From Sedimenticola sp. (GTDB lineage: Bacteria > Pseudomonadota > Gammaproteobacteria > Chromatiales > Chromatiaceae), in the NCBI GenBank assembly GCA_011051655.1, contig DRKS01000050.1, forward strand, positions 1-38,195: DNA of 38,195 nt, read 5' to 3'. The stretch's first letter is position 1. Every line of letters begins with the position of its first letter. Shown piece after piece: positions 14,976 through 23,585 of the stretch. The notes under the pieces were generated by a model. That model did not search any database, was not told the DNA's origin, and saw only the letters and a list, made by a program, of their open reading frames with translations. A program made the translations under genes and the position numbers.

Positions 14976-16772
14976 ATGCATAAAAGCACCGACATCATCC
15001 CCCTAAAACAGGCCCCGACCCTGGCGGCCGCCTTCCGGGAAAGGGTAAGGCGCAGTGCCGGCAGGACTGCCTGTGTCCAGTTCGATGCTGCAAGCCAGGA
15101 CTGGGTGGAGACCAGTTGGGGGGAGATGGGGCGGCAGGTGGCCCGCTGGCAAGCCGCCCTTCTCCAGGAAGACCTGAATCCCGGCGACCGGGTGGCGCTG
15201 ATGGTGCGCAACTGCAAGGAGTGGATGATATTCGACCAGGCCGCCCTCGGACTCGGCCTGGTGGTTGTTCCGATCTACACCAATGACCGCCCTGCAAACA
15301 TCGGCTATATCCTGCGGGATGCCGGTGTGCGTTTGTTTCTGTTCGAGAACGACGACCAGTGGCAAGAGCTGCAACAGATAGGGGAGCAACTCGCAGGGCT
15401 TCACCGGGTCATTGCGCTCAAGCCGCTGAAAGCGGCTCCTCCATATGTCGTTTCCGCGGCTGACTGGCTGCCGGAGAAAGGCGGGGAGCTGACAGTCCGT
15501 GAAACACAGCCGGACGAGCTGGCGACCATCGTATACACCTCGGGCACAACGGGGCAGCCCAAAGGGGTCATGCTGAGCCACCACAACATCCTGTGGAATG
15601 TGCACGCCGCCCTGAAGGTCTACAGGGTCTATCCGGAGGACCGGTTTCTGTCGTTCCTGCCTTTGTCCCACACCTTCGAACGCACCATCGGGTATTACCT
15701 GCCGATGGTTGCGGGGTCCAGCATTGCCTATGCCCGTTCCATACCGCAACTGGCCCAGGACCTGTCAACCATCAGGCCCACCCTCATGATTTCCGTACCG
15801 CGCATCTTCGAACGCATCTACGGCAAAATCATGGCCAAGCTGGAAACCGATCCGCCCATTGTCCGGGAACTGTTCAACCTCGCGGCCTCCATTGGCTGGC
15901 GACGCTTTGAGTATCGGCAAAAACGCGCCTCCTGGTCCCCCGCCCTATTGCTTTGGCCCCTCCTCGACCGGCTGGTCGCCCGCAAGATACGAGCCAGGAT
16001 GGGCGGGCGGTTGCGCTTCACCGTCAGCGGTGGCGCTGCATTGTCGCCCGAAATCGCCAGACTCTTCATCGGCCTCGGCATCCCGGTGCAGCAGGGTTAT
16101 GGTCTGACCGAGACCAGCCCCGTCATTGCGGGCAACACATTGGATGACAATATCCCCGCCAGTGTCGGCGCGCCCCTGCCGGGGATCGAGGTCAAAATCG
16201 GCGATAACGACGAGCTTCTCACCCGCAGCCCCAGCGTCATGTTGGGGTATTGGAACAACGAGCAGGCGACCCGGGAGGTCATCGATGACGACGGCTGGCT
16301 GCATACCGGCGACAAGGCGCGGATCGAGCATGGGCATATCTTTATCACCGGGCGCCTGAAAGAGATCATCGTACTGGCCAATGGTGAAAAGGTGTCGCCT
16401 GGGGACATGGAAATGGCCATCGCCCTGGATGGCCTGTTCGAGCAGGTAATGGTATTGGGTGAAGGCAAGCCCTATCTTGCGGCCCTGGTGGTATTGGAAA
16501 CCGCACAATACCGTCTCCTGGTTGAAAGCCTGAACCTTTCTCCGGATGATGAAGCAACGCTCAGGAACAAATCATTGCACCAGGCCTTGCTCAAGCGCAT
16601 CCAAAACCAACTGGGTTGCTTCCCCGGTTACGCCCAAATCCGCCGGCTTGCCGTAACGCCGGAGCCCTGGACTGTCGATAACGGCTTGATAACGCCGACA
16701 CTCAAGCTGAAGCGCAATTGCATCCTCGACGCATATGGTCCTTTAGTGGAAGAGCTGTACCGGGGGCATTGA
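14976..16772 (+). CDS. Long-chain fatty acid-CoA ligase (AMP-forming)
   Basis: A 598-residue ANL-superfamily ligase that activates fatty acids to acyl-CoA through an acyl-adenylate. The ATP-binding P-loop YTSGTTGQPKG is at 187-197, YGLTETSP at 375-382, and the hinge/ATP motif HTGDKARIEHGHIFITGR follows later; GRLKEIIVLANGEKVSP marks the C-terminal domain. The length and the LPLSHTFERTIGYYLP segment match the long-chain synthetases of the FAA1/FadD15 branch rather than E. coli FadD. It lies 125 nt behind the fadJ-like gene with a stem-loop between, so it may be expressed partly separately. No good ribosome-binding site is seen before the chosen ATG. It supplies the substrate of the upstream FadE. 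Confidence 0.9.
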   Translation: MHKSTDIIPLKQAPTLAAAFRERVRRSAGRTACVQFDAASQDWVETSWGEMGRQVARWQAALLQEDLNPGDRVALMVRNCKEWMIFDQAALGLGLVVVPIYTNDRPANIGYILRDAGVRLFLFENDDQWQELQQIGEQLAGLHRVIALKPLKAAPPYVVSAADWLPEKGGELTVRETQPDELATIVYTSGTTGQPKGVMLSHHNILWNVHAALKVYRVYPEDRFLSFLPLSHTFERTIGYYLPMVAGSSIAYARSIPQLAQDLSTIRPTLMISVPRIFERIYGKIMAKLETDPPIVRELFNLAASIGWRRFEYRQKRASWSPALLLWPLLDRLVARKIRARMGGRLRFTVSGGAALSPEIARLFIGLGIPVQQGYGLTETSPVIAGNTLDDNIPASVGAPLPGIEVKIGDNDELLTRSPSVMLGYWNNEQATREVIDDDGWLHTGDKARIEHGHIFITGRLKEIIVLANGEKVSPGDMEMAIALDGLFEQVMVLGEGKPYLAALVVLETAQYRLLVESLNLSPDDEATLRNKSLHQALLKRIQNQLGCFPGYAQIRRLAVTPEPWTVDNGLITPTLKLKRNCILDAYGPLVEELYRGH

Positions 16773-16793
16773 GAGCGGCCGCAAAAGTTGCAG

Positions 16794-17255
16794 TCATATG
16801 CAGCCATTCCACAGAAGCTGCTTCAGCAGATCGTCCGTATGCTTCAGTCGCCCGGCCAGCAGGCAGGCAATCCTTTGAGCGATAATGAATCCTGTCCTGG
16901 TGTCGTGCTCCATATATTCCATGAGCTTGTCACCATCAATTTTAACGGCTTCGACAGTGCCGACGCTTCGTACCGTAGCCGTTCTGGGTTGACGCACCAG
17001 CCAGCTCACTTCGCCAAAGATATCCTTGTCTTTTTTCGACAGCACCACTTCCCCATTTATGCTGGCGGAACTCCTGGATATCACTTCTACGTTCCCTTTT
17101 GTGAGAATGAATAAATCCCAGCCGCAATCGTCATGTTCGCAAATCAATTCTTCCCCGTCGGTCAATTCAATGGCATTGCACAACAAAGAGATGTCTGCGA
17201 GCACCGAATAGTCCAGCCCTTTGAATAGCGAAATCTTTTCCAATATTTCAATCAT
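16794..17255 (-). CDS. Stand-alone cyclic nucleotide-binding domain protein
   Basis: A 153-residue protein containing one Crp/cNMP-binding beta-roll and no DNA-binding helix-turn-helix. The phosphate-binding cassette is visible as FGEVSWLVRQPRTATV (80-95), with Glu82 and Arg91 in the positions that contact the cyclic nucleotide. Helices follow (about 105-148). It may be a small regulatory subunit or adaptor; whether it binds cAMP, cGMP or another ligand is not known. The start at 17255 is favoured by GAGG seven nucleotides upstream; an ATG four codons earlier (17267) has no such site. It converges with the acyl-CoA synthetase (21-nt gap) and diverges from queG. Confidence 0.82.
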   Translation of the reverse strand: MIEILEKISLFKGLDYSVLADISLLCNAIELTDGEELICEHDDCGWDLFILTKGNVEVISRSSASINGEVVLSKKDKDIFGEVSWLVRQPRTATVRSVGTVEAVKIDGDKLMEYMEHDTRTGFIIAQRIACLLAGRLKHTDDLLKQLLWNGCI

Positions 17256-17329
17256 TTCACGCCTCATGCACAGGTGAAAGGCAACTTTTTTAAAATAGCA
17301 GAATTCAAACCCGCCAGGGCGGGAAATGT

Positions 17330-17335
17330 TATATT
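17330..17335 (+). promoter_or_regulatory. -10 box placing queG transcription start at or near its ATG
   Basis: TATATT ends nine nucleotides before the queG ATG at 17345, so transcription would begin within about 0-3 nt of the start codon. No Shine-Dalgarno sequence is present, which fits a leaderless mRNA. No good -35 hexamer is seen; a GC hairpin CCCGCC-AG-GGCGGG (17310-17323) lies in the spacer. Confidence 0.35.
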
Positions 17336-17344
17336 TTCGCTCCC

Positions 17345-18433
17345 ATGAATCTCCCCAGCACCAATCCGGATTACGCCTCTCTCGCCTTGGATATAAAGCA
17401 TTGGGCCGCGGAACTGGGTTTTCAGCAAGCGGGTATTGCCGATACCGACCTCAGCACGGCAGAGCGGCGCCTGGACTCCTGGCTGGAAAACGGCTACCAC
17501 GGGGACATGGCGTACATGGCTCAACATGGCCGTAAACGCAGCCGCCCCCATGAGCTGATGCCGGGCGCCCTGCGCATCATTTCTGTTCGCATGAACTATC
17601 TGGCCGACATGGAAGATGACCCACAGGCCGTCCTTGATGATGCCCATGCGGCATACATTTCCCGCTATGCCCTTGGCCGGGACTACCATAAGCTCATGCG
17701 TTCCCGCTTGAAGAAACTGGCCGACAGGATCCGGCAACGGATCGGGGAGTTCGATTCCCGGGCATTCGTGGATTCAGCACCGGTGATGGAAAAGGCCATA
17801 GCGGTAAAGGCGGGTCACGGCTGGGCCGGCAAGCACTGCATTATGATCAGCCCCGATGCCGGCTCCTATTTTTTTCTGGGTGAACTCTTCACCAATCTGC
17901 CGCTGCCCACTGATTCTCCCGTGGCGGATCACTGTGGAACCTGCAGGCGCTGTATTGATGTCTGTCCCACCAATGCCATCATCGCACCCTACAGGCTCGA
18001 TGCGCGGCGCTGCATCTCCTACCTGACTATTTCATTGCAGGGGCCGATTCCCGCCGAACTGCGGCCGTTGATCGGCAACCGCATCTATGGCTGTGACGAT
18101 TGTCAGCTTGTCTGTCCCTGGAACCGCTTCGCCGTCAAGAGCATGGAGAAGGACTTTTTGCCGCGGCAGGGGCTGAACGATGCCCGGCTTACAGACCTGT
18201 TTAAATGGACAGAAGAGGAGTTTCTGCGGCGCACCGAGGGATCGGCCATCCGCCGTATCGGGCATCTGCGCTGGCTGCGTAATATCGCCGTGGCATTGGG
18301 TAATGCGCCAAAGACGCCGGAGGTGATCAGGGCGCTGCAATCGAGGGCCAGTCATGAATCCGAGCTGGTGCGGGAGCATGTGGATTGGGGACTGGCGCAG
18401 CATGCTGCCCGCCAAGACAAGAACCCGGCATGA
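17345..18433 (+). CDS. queG: Epoxyqueuosine reductase
   Basis: A 362-residue cytoplasmic, cobalamin-dependent iron-sulfur enzyme that performs the last step of queuosine synthesis on tRNAs for Asp, Asn, His and Tyr, reducing epoxyqueuosine. Two 4Fe-4S sites are visible: CGTCRRCIDVCP (Cys 197, 200, 203, 207) and CDDCQLVCPW (Cys 250, 253, 257), with Cys223 likely completing the second. The catalytic Asp is Asp143 in FVDSAPVMEK. The N-terminal YHGDMAYM segment and C-terminal HEAT-like end are typical; length is normal (about 350-380). It is often next to tsaE/nnr in gammaproteobacteria but stands alone here. A strong terminator follows at once. Confidence 0.96.
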   Translation: MNLPSTNPDYASLALDIKHWAAELGFQQAGIADTDLSTAERRLDSWLENGYHGDMAYMAQHGRKRSRPHELMPGALRIISVRMNYLADMEDDPQAVLDDAHAAYISRYALGRDYHKLMRSRLKKLADRIRQRIGEFDSRAFVDSAPVMEKAIAVKAGHGWAGKHCIMISPDAGSYFFLGELFTNLPLPTDSPVADHCGTCRRCIDVCPTNAIIAPYRLDARRCISYLTISLQGPIPAELRPLIGNRIYGCDDCQLVCPWNRFAVKSMEKDFLPRQGLNDARLTDLFKWTEEEFLRRTEGSAIRRIGHLRWLRNIAVALGNAPKTPEVIRALQSRASHESELVREHVDWGLAQHAARQDKNPA

Positions 18434-18470
18434 AAAAAGGCCGCCCATATTTGCCTGGGCGGCCTTTTTT
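18433..18470. terminator. Bidirectional Rho-independent terminator between queG and ihfB
   Basis: Six A residues, GGCCGCCC, a 10-nt loop, GGGCGGCC and six T residues: a perfect 8-bp GC stem (18439-18446 with 18457-18464) extended by the A/T tracts. It ends queG (plus) and the long ihfB-side operon (minus), whose last stop codon is 20 nt away. Confidence 0.95.
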
Positions 18471-18489
18471 GCCTGTTGTTACGGTGGGC

Positions 18490-18804
18490 CTATTTCGGAT
18501 CCGCCGGTGGCGTTTCTTTTTGAATCCCGCGGTTTGCCCGCTCCCGCAGTTCTTTGCCGGGTTTGAAATGAGGCACATATTTCCCGGAGAGGGCGACGGA
18601 ATCCCCTGTCTTTGGGTTACGCCCCATCCGGGGTGGCCGATAGTGCAGGGAAAAACTCCCGAAGCCCCGAATCTCTATGCGTTCGCCGGAGGCCAATGCC
18701 TGGCTCATCTGCTCAAGTATGCACTTGACCGCCAACTCAACATCCCGATGGGCAAGATGACTCTGCTGTTTGGCAATGGCTTCGATCAGATCTGATTTAG
18801 TCAC
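18490..18804 (-). CDS. ihfB: Integration host factor subunit beta
   Basis: A 104-residue HU/IHF-family protein. With IhfA it bends DNA sharply at specific sites. The start [11 protein letters not shown], the [14 protein letters not shown] strand region and RNPKTGDSV (the DNA-inserting Asn-Pro arm) are typical of Ihf[19 protein letters not shown] ends the fold. The GTG start at 18804 is supported by AGGAAGG upstream and by family length; an in-frame extension to 18846 is not conserved in sense. It is the last gene of the gyrA-to-ihfB block and follows rpsA by 69 nt, the usual rpsA-ihfB order. Confidence 0.96.
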   Translation of the reverse strand: MTKSDLIEAIAKQQSHLAHRDVELAVKCILEQMSQALASGERIEIRGFGSFSLHYRPPRMGRNPKTGDSVALSGKYVPHFKPGKELRERANRGIQKETPPADPK

Positions 18805-18873
18805 TTCAGCCTTCCTGTCTAAAGGGGGGCGGCATCCGCCCCCCACACTATGCCACCAAGATGGAGCGAGACG

Positions 18874-20547
18874 TTACTTCTGATCGCCCATCTGGTCTTT
18901 CAAAATATCACCCAAGGTTGCTTTCCCGGTCTTGGCATCGGTCGCATAGCCCTTGATGGCCTGTGCTTCCTCTTCCACGTCCTTTGCCTTGATGGAGAGC
19001 GAGATGGTCCGGTTCTTACGGTCGACACCGATGAACTTGGCCTCTATCTCTTCCCCTTCCTTCAGCACCGAGCGGGCATCTTCCACGCGATCCCGGGAGA
19101 GTTCGGATGCCCGCAGATAGCCTTCGACACCGTCAGACAGGGTAATGACCGCACCCTTGGCGTCCACTTCCTTCACGATACCCTTTACGATGCTGCCCTT
19201 GGCGTTGGCGCCAACGTAGCTCGAGAAGGGGTCTTTATCGAGATGCTTGATGCCGAGAGAGATGCGCTCCCGCTCGGGATCCACCGACAACACGACAGCC
19301 TCGATTTCCTGGCCTTTCTTGAAGTTGCGAATGGCCGATTCGCCCGCCTCGTCCCAGGAGATATCGGACAGATGGACCAGGCCGTCGATACCGCCGTCCA
19401 GGCCGATGAAGATGCCGAAATCGGTGATGGACTTGATCTTGCCGGTGACGTGGTCGCCCTTGTTGTACTTGGATGCGAACTCGTCCCAGGGATTGATCTG
19501 GCACTGCTTCATGCCCAGCGACACCCGGCGGCGCTCTTCGTCGATGTCCAGCACGACGACCTCGACCTCGTCCCCCAGCTGGACCAGCTTGGAGGGATGA
19601 ACGTTCTTGTTGGTCCAGTCCATTTCGGAAACATGGACCAGCCCCTCGACGCCTTCATCGATCTCGACGAAGCAGCCGTAGTCGGCGATGTTGGTGACCT
19701 TGCCGAAAAGGCGGGTGCCTTCCGGGTAGCGCCGGGACAGGTTGACCCAGGGATCGTCTCCCATCTGCTTCAGGCCGAGGGAAACGCGGCTGCGCTCGCG
19801 GTCGAACTTCAGCACCTTGACGGTGACCTCGTCGCCGATCTCCACCACTTCCGAGGGATGCTTGACCCGCTTCCAGGCCATATCGGTGATATGCAGCAGG
19901 CCGTCGATACCGCCCAGGTCCACGAAGGCGCCGTAGTCGGTGAGATTCTTGATGACGCCCTTGACCTCCTGACCTTCCTGCAGGCTGTCCAGCAGGGCGT
20001 CGCGCTCGGCGCTGTATTCGGATTCCACCACGGCGCGGCGGGAGACCACCACATTGTTGCGGCGGCGGTCCAGCTTGATGACCTTGAATTCCAGGTCCTT
20101 GCCTTCCAGATAGGCGGTGTCCCGCACCGGGCGGACATCCACCAGCGAACCCGGCAGAAAGGCGCGGACCTCGCCCAGTTCAACGGTGAAACCACCCTTG
20201 ACCTTGCCGTTGATGCGGCCGACGACGGTTTCACCGGCCTCGGCGGCCTTTTCGAGGAATCGCCAGGACTGGTCACGCTTTGCTTTTTCGCGGGAAAGAC
20301 GGGTGGTGCCGAAACCGTCCTCCACGGCGTCGAGCGCGACATCCACCTGATCGCCGATGGATACTTCGAGTTCGCCATCGGCGTCCAAGAATTGGGATTT
20401 GGGGATTACCCCCTCGGATTTGAGCCCGGCATTGACAATGACATTGTCGGAGGTGATGTCTACAACGGTGGCGATAACGATGGCGCCGGGACGTAACTGG
20501 GTGTTGGCAACGCTCTGTTCGAACAGTTCTGCAAAGCTTTCGGTCAT
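18874..20547 (-). CDS. rpsA: 30S ribosomal protein S1
   Basis: A 557-residue ribosomal protein S1 (the E. coli protein has 557) that binds mRNA and helps initiation on structured or weak sites. Six S1 RNA-binding domains run through the protein; the C-terminal four contain the repeated pattern [20 protein letters not shown] or close variants. The start [12 protein letters not shown] at 20547 is the family start and has AGGA upstream; the longer in-frame upstream extension is not family-like. It lies between cmk (106 nt upstream) and ihfB, the standard gammaproteobacterial order. Confidence 0.98.
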   Translation of the reverse strand: MTESFAELFEQSVANTQLRPGAIVIATVVDITSDNVIVNAGLKSEGVIPKSQFLDADGELEVSIGDQVDVALDAVEDGFGTTRLSREKAKRDQSWRFLEKAAEAGETVVGRINGKVKGGFTVELGEVRAFLPGSLVDVRPVRDTAYLEGKDLEFKVIKLDRRRNNVVVSRRAVVESEYSAERDALLDSLQEGQEVKGVIKNLTDYGAFVDLGGIDGLLHITDMAWKRVKHPSEVVEIGDEVTVKVLKFDRERSRVSLGLKQMGDDPWVNLSRRYPEGTRLFGKVTNIADYGCFVEIDEGVEGLVHVSEMDWTNKNVHPSKLVQLGDEVEVVVLDIDEERRRVSLGMKQCQINPWDEFASKYNKGDHVTGKIKSITDFGIFIGLDGGIDGLVHLSDISWDEAGESAIRNFKKGQEIEAVVLSVDPERERISLGIKHLDKDPFSSYVGANAKGSIVKGIVKEVDAKGAVITLSDGVEGYLRASELSRDRVEDARSVLKEGEEIEAKFIGVDRKNRTISLSIKAKDVEEEAQAIKGYATDAKTGKATLGDILKDQMGDQK

Positions 20548-20653
20548 GGGTTTGGATTTCCTGGTATGCCGCATCTTGCGTTTGGCCAAATGCATGTCCG
20601 GCCAAACGGTCAAAGTAATTGAACACTGGCCTGCCGGGTATCGGGCAAGCCCC

Positions 20654-21334
20654 CTAATCGCACTCTGGAATTTGCAGATCCGGAAAGGTTTTTTTCACCT
20701 GTTCCAGCACCTGTTCCAGCACTTCATCTATCGACAATGCCGTTGACTCCACTTCCAGCGCTGCGGCCGGCGCCTTCAACGGAGCCACACTACGATTTCT
20801 GTCACGGTCGTCACGCTCCCGGATCTCCGCGACAAGATTGGAAAGATTAGCATCCAATCCCTTCTCTTTCAACTGCTTATAACGGCGCAAGGCCCGCTCC
20901 TCCGGGCTTGCGGTAAGAAAGATTTTCACATCGGCCCGCGGGAAAACCACGGTGCCCATATCCCGGCCGTCCGCCACCAGGCCGGGCTCTTTGGCGCAGG
21001 CCCGCTGCCAATCCAGCAGGGCCGCCCGGACCTCGGGCACCGCCGCCACCTTGGAGGCGGCATTACCGCAGGATTCGGTGCGGATCAGGCGGCTCACATC
21101 CTCGCCATCCAGCAGGATTTTTTCACCGGAGAACTCCAGGTTCAGGTTGCGCGCCAGATCAGCCAGTTCGGCGGCCCGGTCCGGATCGATCCCCGCCCGC
21201 CCGGCGGCAAGGGCGAGCACCCGGTAAAGGGCGCCGCTGTCCAGCATGTGCCAGCCCAGCCGCCGGGCCAGCAGGCGGCTGATAGTGCCCTTGCCGGAGC
21301 CGCTGGGGCCGTCGATGGTGATGATCCTTGTCAT
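20654..21334 (-). CDS. cmk: Cytidylate kinase
   Basis: A 226-residue cytoplasmic enzyme that phosphorylates CMP and dCMP with ATP. The P-loop GPSGSGKG is at 9-16; [12 protein letters not shown] is the nucleotide-monophosphate-binding segment, and [13 protein letters not shown] is the lid. The length matches the family (about 225-230). Its ATG overlaps the aroA stop codon (ATGA), so its translation is coupled to aroA. It lies immediately upstream of rpsA as in most gammaproteobacteria. Confidence 0.97.
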   Translation of the reverse strand: MTRIITIDGPSGSGKGTISRLLARRLGWHMLDSGALYRVLALAAGRAGIDPDRAAELADLARNLNLEFSGEKILLDGEDVSRLIRTESCGNAASKVAAVPEVRAALLDWQRACAKEPGLVADGRDMGTVVFPRADVKIFLTASPEERALRRYKQLKEKGLDANLSNLVAEIRERDDRDRNRSVAPLKAPAAALEVESTALSIDEVLEQVLEQVKKTFPDLQIPECD

Positions 21335-22650
21335 GATGCGTCCGTGATCGCCAGTCCGGCACCGGCGGCCAGCGGGACAAAGCCGGGGAACGAGGTGTTG
21401 ACGTTGGCGCAGTCGGTGATGGTGATTTCGCCATCCGCGCGCAGCCCCGCCATGGCGAAGGCCATGGCGATGCGGTGGTCCCCGTGGCTGGCGACGGTGC
21501 CGCCCCGGATACGGCCGCCGCGGATCACCATCCCGTCCGGCGTGGGCCGGGCATCGACCCCCAGCGCCGCCAGGCCGTCTGCCATCACCTGGATGCGGTC
21601 GCTCTCTTTGACCCGCAGCTCTTCGGCCCCGGTCAATACCGTTTCGCCTTCGGCGCAGGCGGCCGCCACGAACAGGGCCGGGAATTCGTCAATGGCCAGG
21701 GGGACCTGGTCCTCGGGGATGCGTATCCCCTTCAGCCGGCTGGAACGGATGCGCAGATCCGCCACCGGCTCCCCTCCCGCATCCCGTTCGTTCATGATCT
21801 CGATATCCGCCCCCATGGCGCGCAGGATATTGATCACGCCCACCCGGGTCGGGTTGATTCCCAGGTGCTCCAGGGTCAGGTCGGAGCCCCCGGCGATGCT
21901 CGCCCCCACGAGGAAGAAGGCGGCGGATGAGATGTCGGCGGGCACATCCAGCTTGCAGGCCCTGAGGCGGCCGCCGCCCGTCAGGCTGACCCTCGGCCCC
22001 CGCCGGCGGACCTCATAGCCGAAGCCACTCATCATGCGCTCAGTATGGTCCCGGGTGGGCGCCGGTTCCGTGACGCTGGTCTCGCCGGCGGCATAGAGCC
22101 CGGCCAGCAGCAGGCAGGACTTGATCTGGGCGCTGGCCACCGGCAGCCGGTAGTCGATGCCCCGCAAGCGGTCCACCGGATGGATAATCAGGGGGGCGGT
22201 GCCCGCCGCGGTGGTTTCGATGTCGGCGCCCATCTGCGCCAGGGGATCGGTGACGCGGCGCATGGGGCGGCCGGACAGGGAGCTGTCGCCGGTCAGGGTC
22301 ACTTCGAAGCCCTGCCCCGCCAGCAGGCCGCAGAGCAGCCGCATGGAGGTGCCGGAGTTGCCCAGGTCGAGGGGGCCGCCGGGCGCCCTCAGCCCGTGCA
22401 TGCCCACCCCCTGGATGGTCACGCGGCCATGGTCCGGCCCCTGGATCCCGACCCCCATCCGGCGGAAGGCGTTCAGGGTCGCCAGGGCATCCTCTCCCTC
22501 GAGAAAGCCGGTCACCTCGGTGACCCCTTCCGCCAGGGCGCCCAGCATGATGGAGCGGTGGGAGATGGACTTGTCGCCCGGAACGCGCAGCCTGCCTTGC
22601 AGGCAGCCGCCCGGCTTTACACAAAAGCGCATATCGTTGGATTGACTCAA
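21331..22650 (-). CDS. aroA: 3-phosphoshikimate 1-carboxyvinyltransferase (EPSP synthase), class II type
   Basis: A 439-residue EPSP synthase that joins phosphoenolpyruvate to shikimate-3-phosphate in the pathway to chorismate. All four markers described for class II enzymes are present: GDKS (25-28), SAQIK (173-177), RDHTE (200-204) and NPTR (266-269); class I enzymes such as E. coli AroA have GSKS in the first position. The glycine in GNSGTSMR (Gly100) is kept, whereas the well-known CP4 enzyme has Ala there. The TTG at 22650 has AAGG seven nucleotides upstream; an ATG six codons later (22632) lacks a site. It lies between tyrA and cmk and overlaps cmk by four bases. Confidence 0.95.
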   Translation of the reverse strand: MSQSNDMRFCVKPGGCLQGRLRVPGDKSISHRSIMLGALAEGVTEVTGFLEGEDALATLNAFRRMGVGIQGPDHGRVTIQGVGMHGLRAPGGPLDLGNSGTSMRLLCGLLAGQGFEVTLTGDSSLSGRPMRRVTDPLAQMGADIETTAAGTAPLIIHPVDRLRGIDYRLPVASAQIKSCLLLAGLYAAGETSVTEPAPTRDHTERMMSGFGYEVRRRGPRVSLTGGGRLRACKLDVPADISSAAFFLVGASIAGGSDLTLEHLGINPTRVGVINILRAMGADIEIMNERDAGGEPVADLRIRSSRLKGIRIPEDQVPLAIDEFPALFVAAACAEGETVLTGAEELRVKESDRIQVMADGLAALGVDARPTPDGMVIRGGRIRGGTVASHGDHRIAMAFAMAGLRADGEITITDCANVNTSFPGFVPLAAGAGLAITDAS

Positions 22651-22718
22651 TGGGATGCCTTATCTGAAATCGGTTGACGGCATGGTCTTCCTGCTCTCAT
22701 GGTGGAAAATATTTTGGA

Positions 22719-23585
22719 TCAAACGCCGTCGATGAAACGGTCCCGGGCCGCCTTGGCGCGTTCGAAAATCTCCAGCAGCCGGTCCCCGTCCCCCTCGCGC
22801 AGGATCCTGGCGAGATCCGTCAGCTCCTCGGCGAAGCAGTCCAGCATCATGCCCAGGGCCTTGCGGTTGGCCAGGCAGATGTCCCGCCACATGACCGGGC
22901 TGCTGGAGGCGATACGGGTGAAGTCCCGGAAGCCGCCGGCGGCGTAGCGGAAGATCTCATCGTTCTCTTTCATCTGGGCCAGGGCATCCACCAGGCTGAA
23001 GGCCAGCATATGGGGCAGGTGGCTGGTGGCGGCCAGCACCTCATCGTGATGCTCCACCTCCATGTGGGTCACCTCGGCCCCGCACAGACGCCACATGGCA
23101 TCCACCCTGGCCAGGGCCCCGGGGTCCGTCTTGCTCAGGGGGGTCAGGATGACCCGGCGGTTCCGGTAGAGGGTTGGAAAGGCGGCCTCGACCCCGCTGT
23201 GTTCGGTGCCGGCGATGGGATGGCCCGGCACGAGATTGGGCGGCGCCTCACCGAAGGCCCGGATGGCGTCCTCCACCACGCTGCCCTTGGTGCTGCCGCC
23301 GTCGGTGATCACCGCATCGGGCGCCAGATGGCCCCGCATGGCCTCGAAGGCCTGGGCCATGGCGCCCAGGGGCACGGCGAGGAAGACCATGTCGGCGCCC
23401 TCCACCGCCTCGCCCACATCGTGGCTGTAGCGGTCGATGACCCCCAGTTCCACCGCCTTGTCCAGGTTGGGCCTGCCGCGGCCGCAGCCGACCACCTCCC
23501 CCACGGCGCCGGCCTCGCGCAGGGCCAGGGCCAGGGAGCCGCCGATCAGCCCCACCCCGATGACGGCCAGGCGCCGGATCAGCAT
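22719..23585 (-). CDS. tyrA: Prephenate (cyclohexadienyl) dehydrogenase
   Basis: A 288-residue monofunctional TyrA-family dehydrogenase that oxidatively decarboxylates prephenate and/or arogenate on the way to tyrosine. The NAD(P) glycine loop GVGLIG is at 10-15, and GHPIAGTEHSG (121-131) supplies the catalytic His; DGGSTKGSV (95-103) is also typical. There is no chorismate mutase or ACT domain. The ATG at 23585 shares seven bases (ATGCTGA) with the end of hisC. In pseudomonads tyrA is fused to aroA; here 68 nt and separate start signals divide them. Whether it prefers prephenate or arogenate, NAD or NADP, is not decided. Confidence 0.93.
   Translation of the reverse strand: MLIRRLAVIGVGLIGGSLALALREAGAVGEVVGCGRGRPNLDKAVELGVIDRYSHDVGEAVEGADMVFLAVPLGAMAQAFEAMRGHLAPDAVITDGGSTKGSVVEDAIRAFGEAPPNLVPGHPIAGTEHSGVEAAFPTLYRNRRVILTPLSKTDPGALARVDAMWRLCGAEVTHMEVEHHDEVLAATSHLPHMLAFSLVDALAQMKENDEIFRYAAGGFRDFTRIASSSPVMWRDICLANRKALGMMLDCFAEELTDLARILREGDGDRLLEIFERAKAARDRFIDGV

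Noticed and set aside
18850-20496. A 548-codon open frame antisense to rpsA
   Set aside because: It is the shadow of the S1 repeats; no family pattern, and rpsA is certain.
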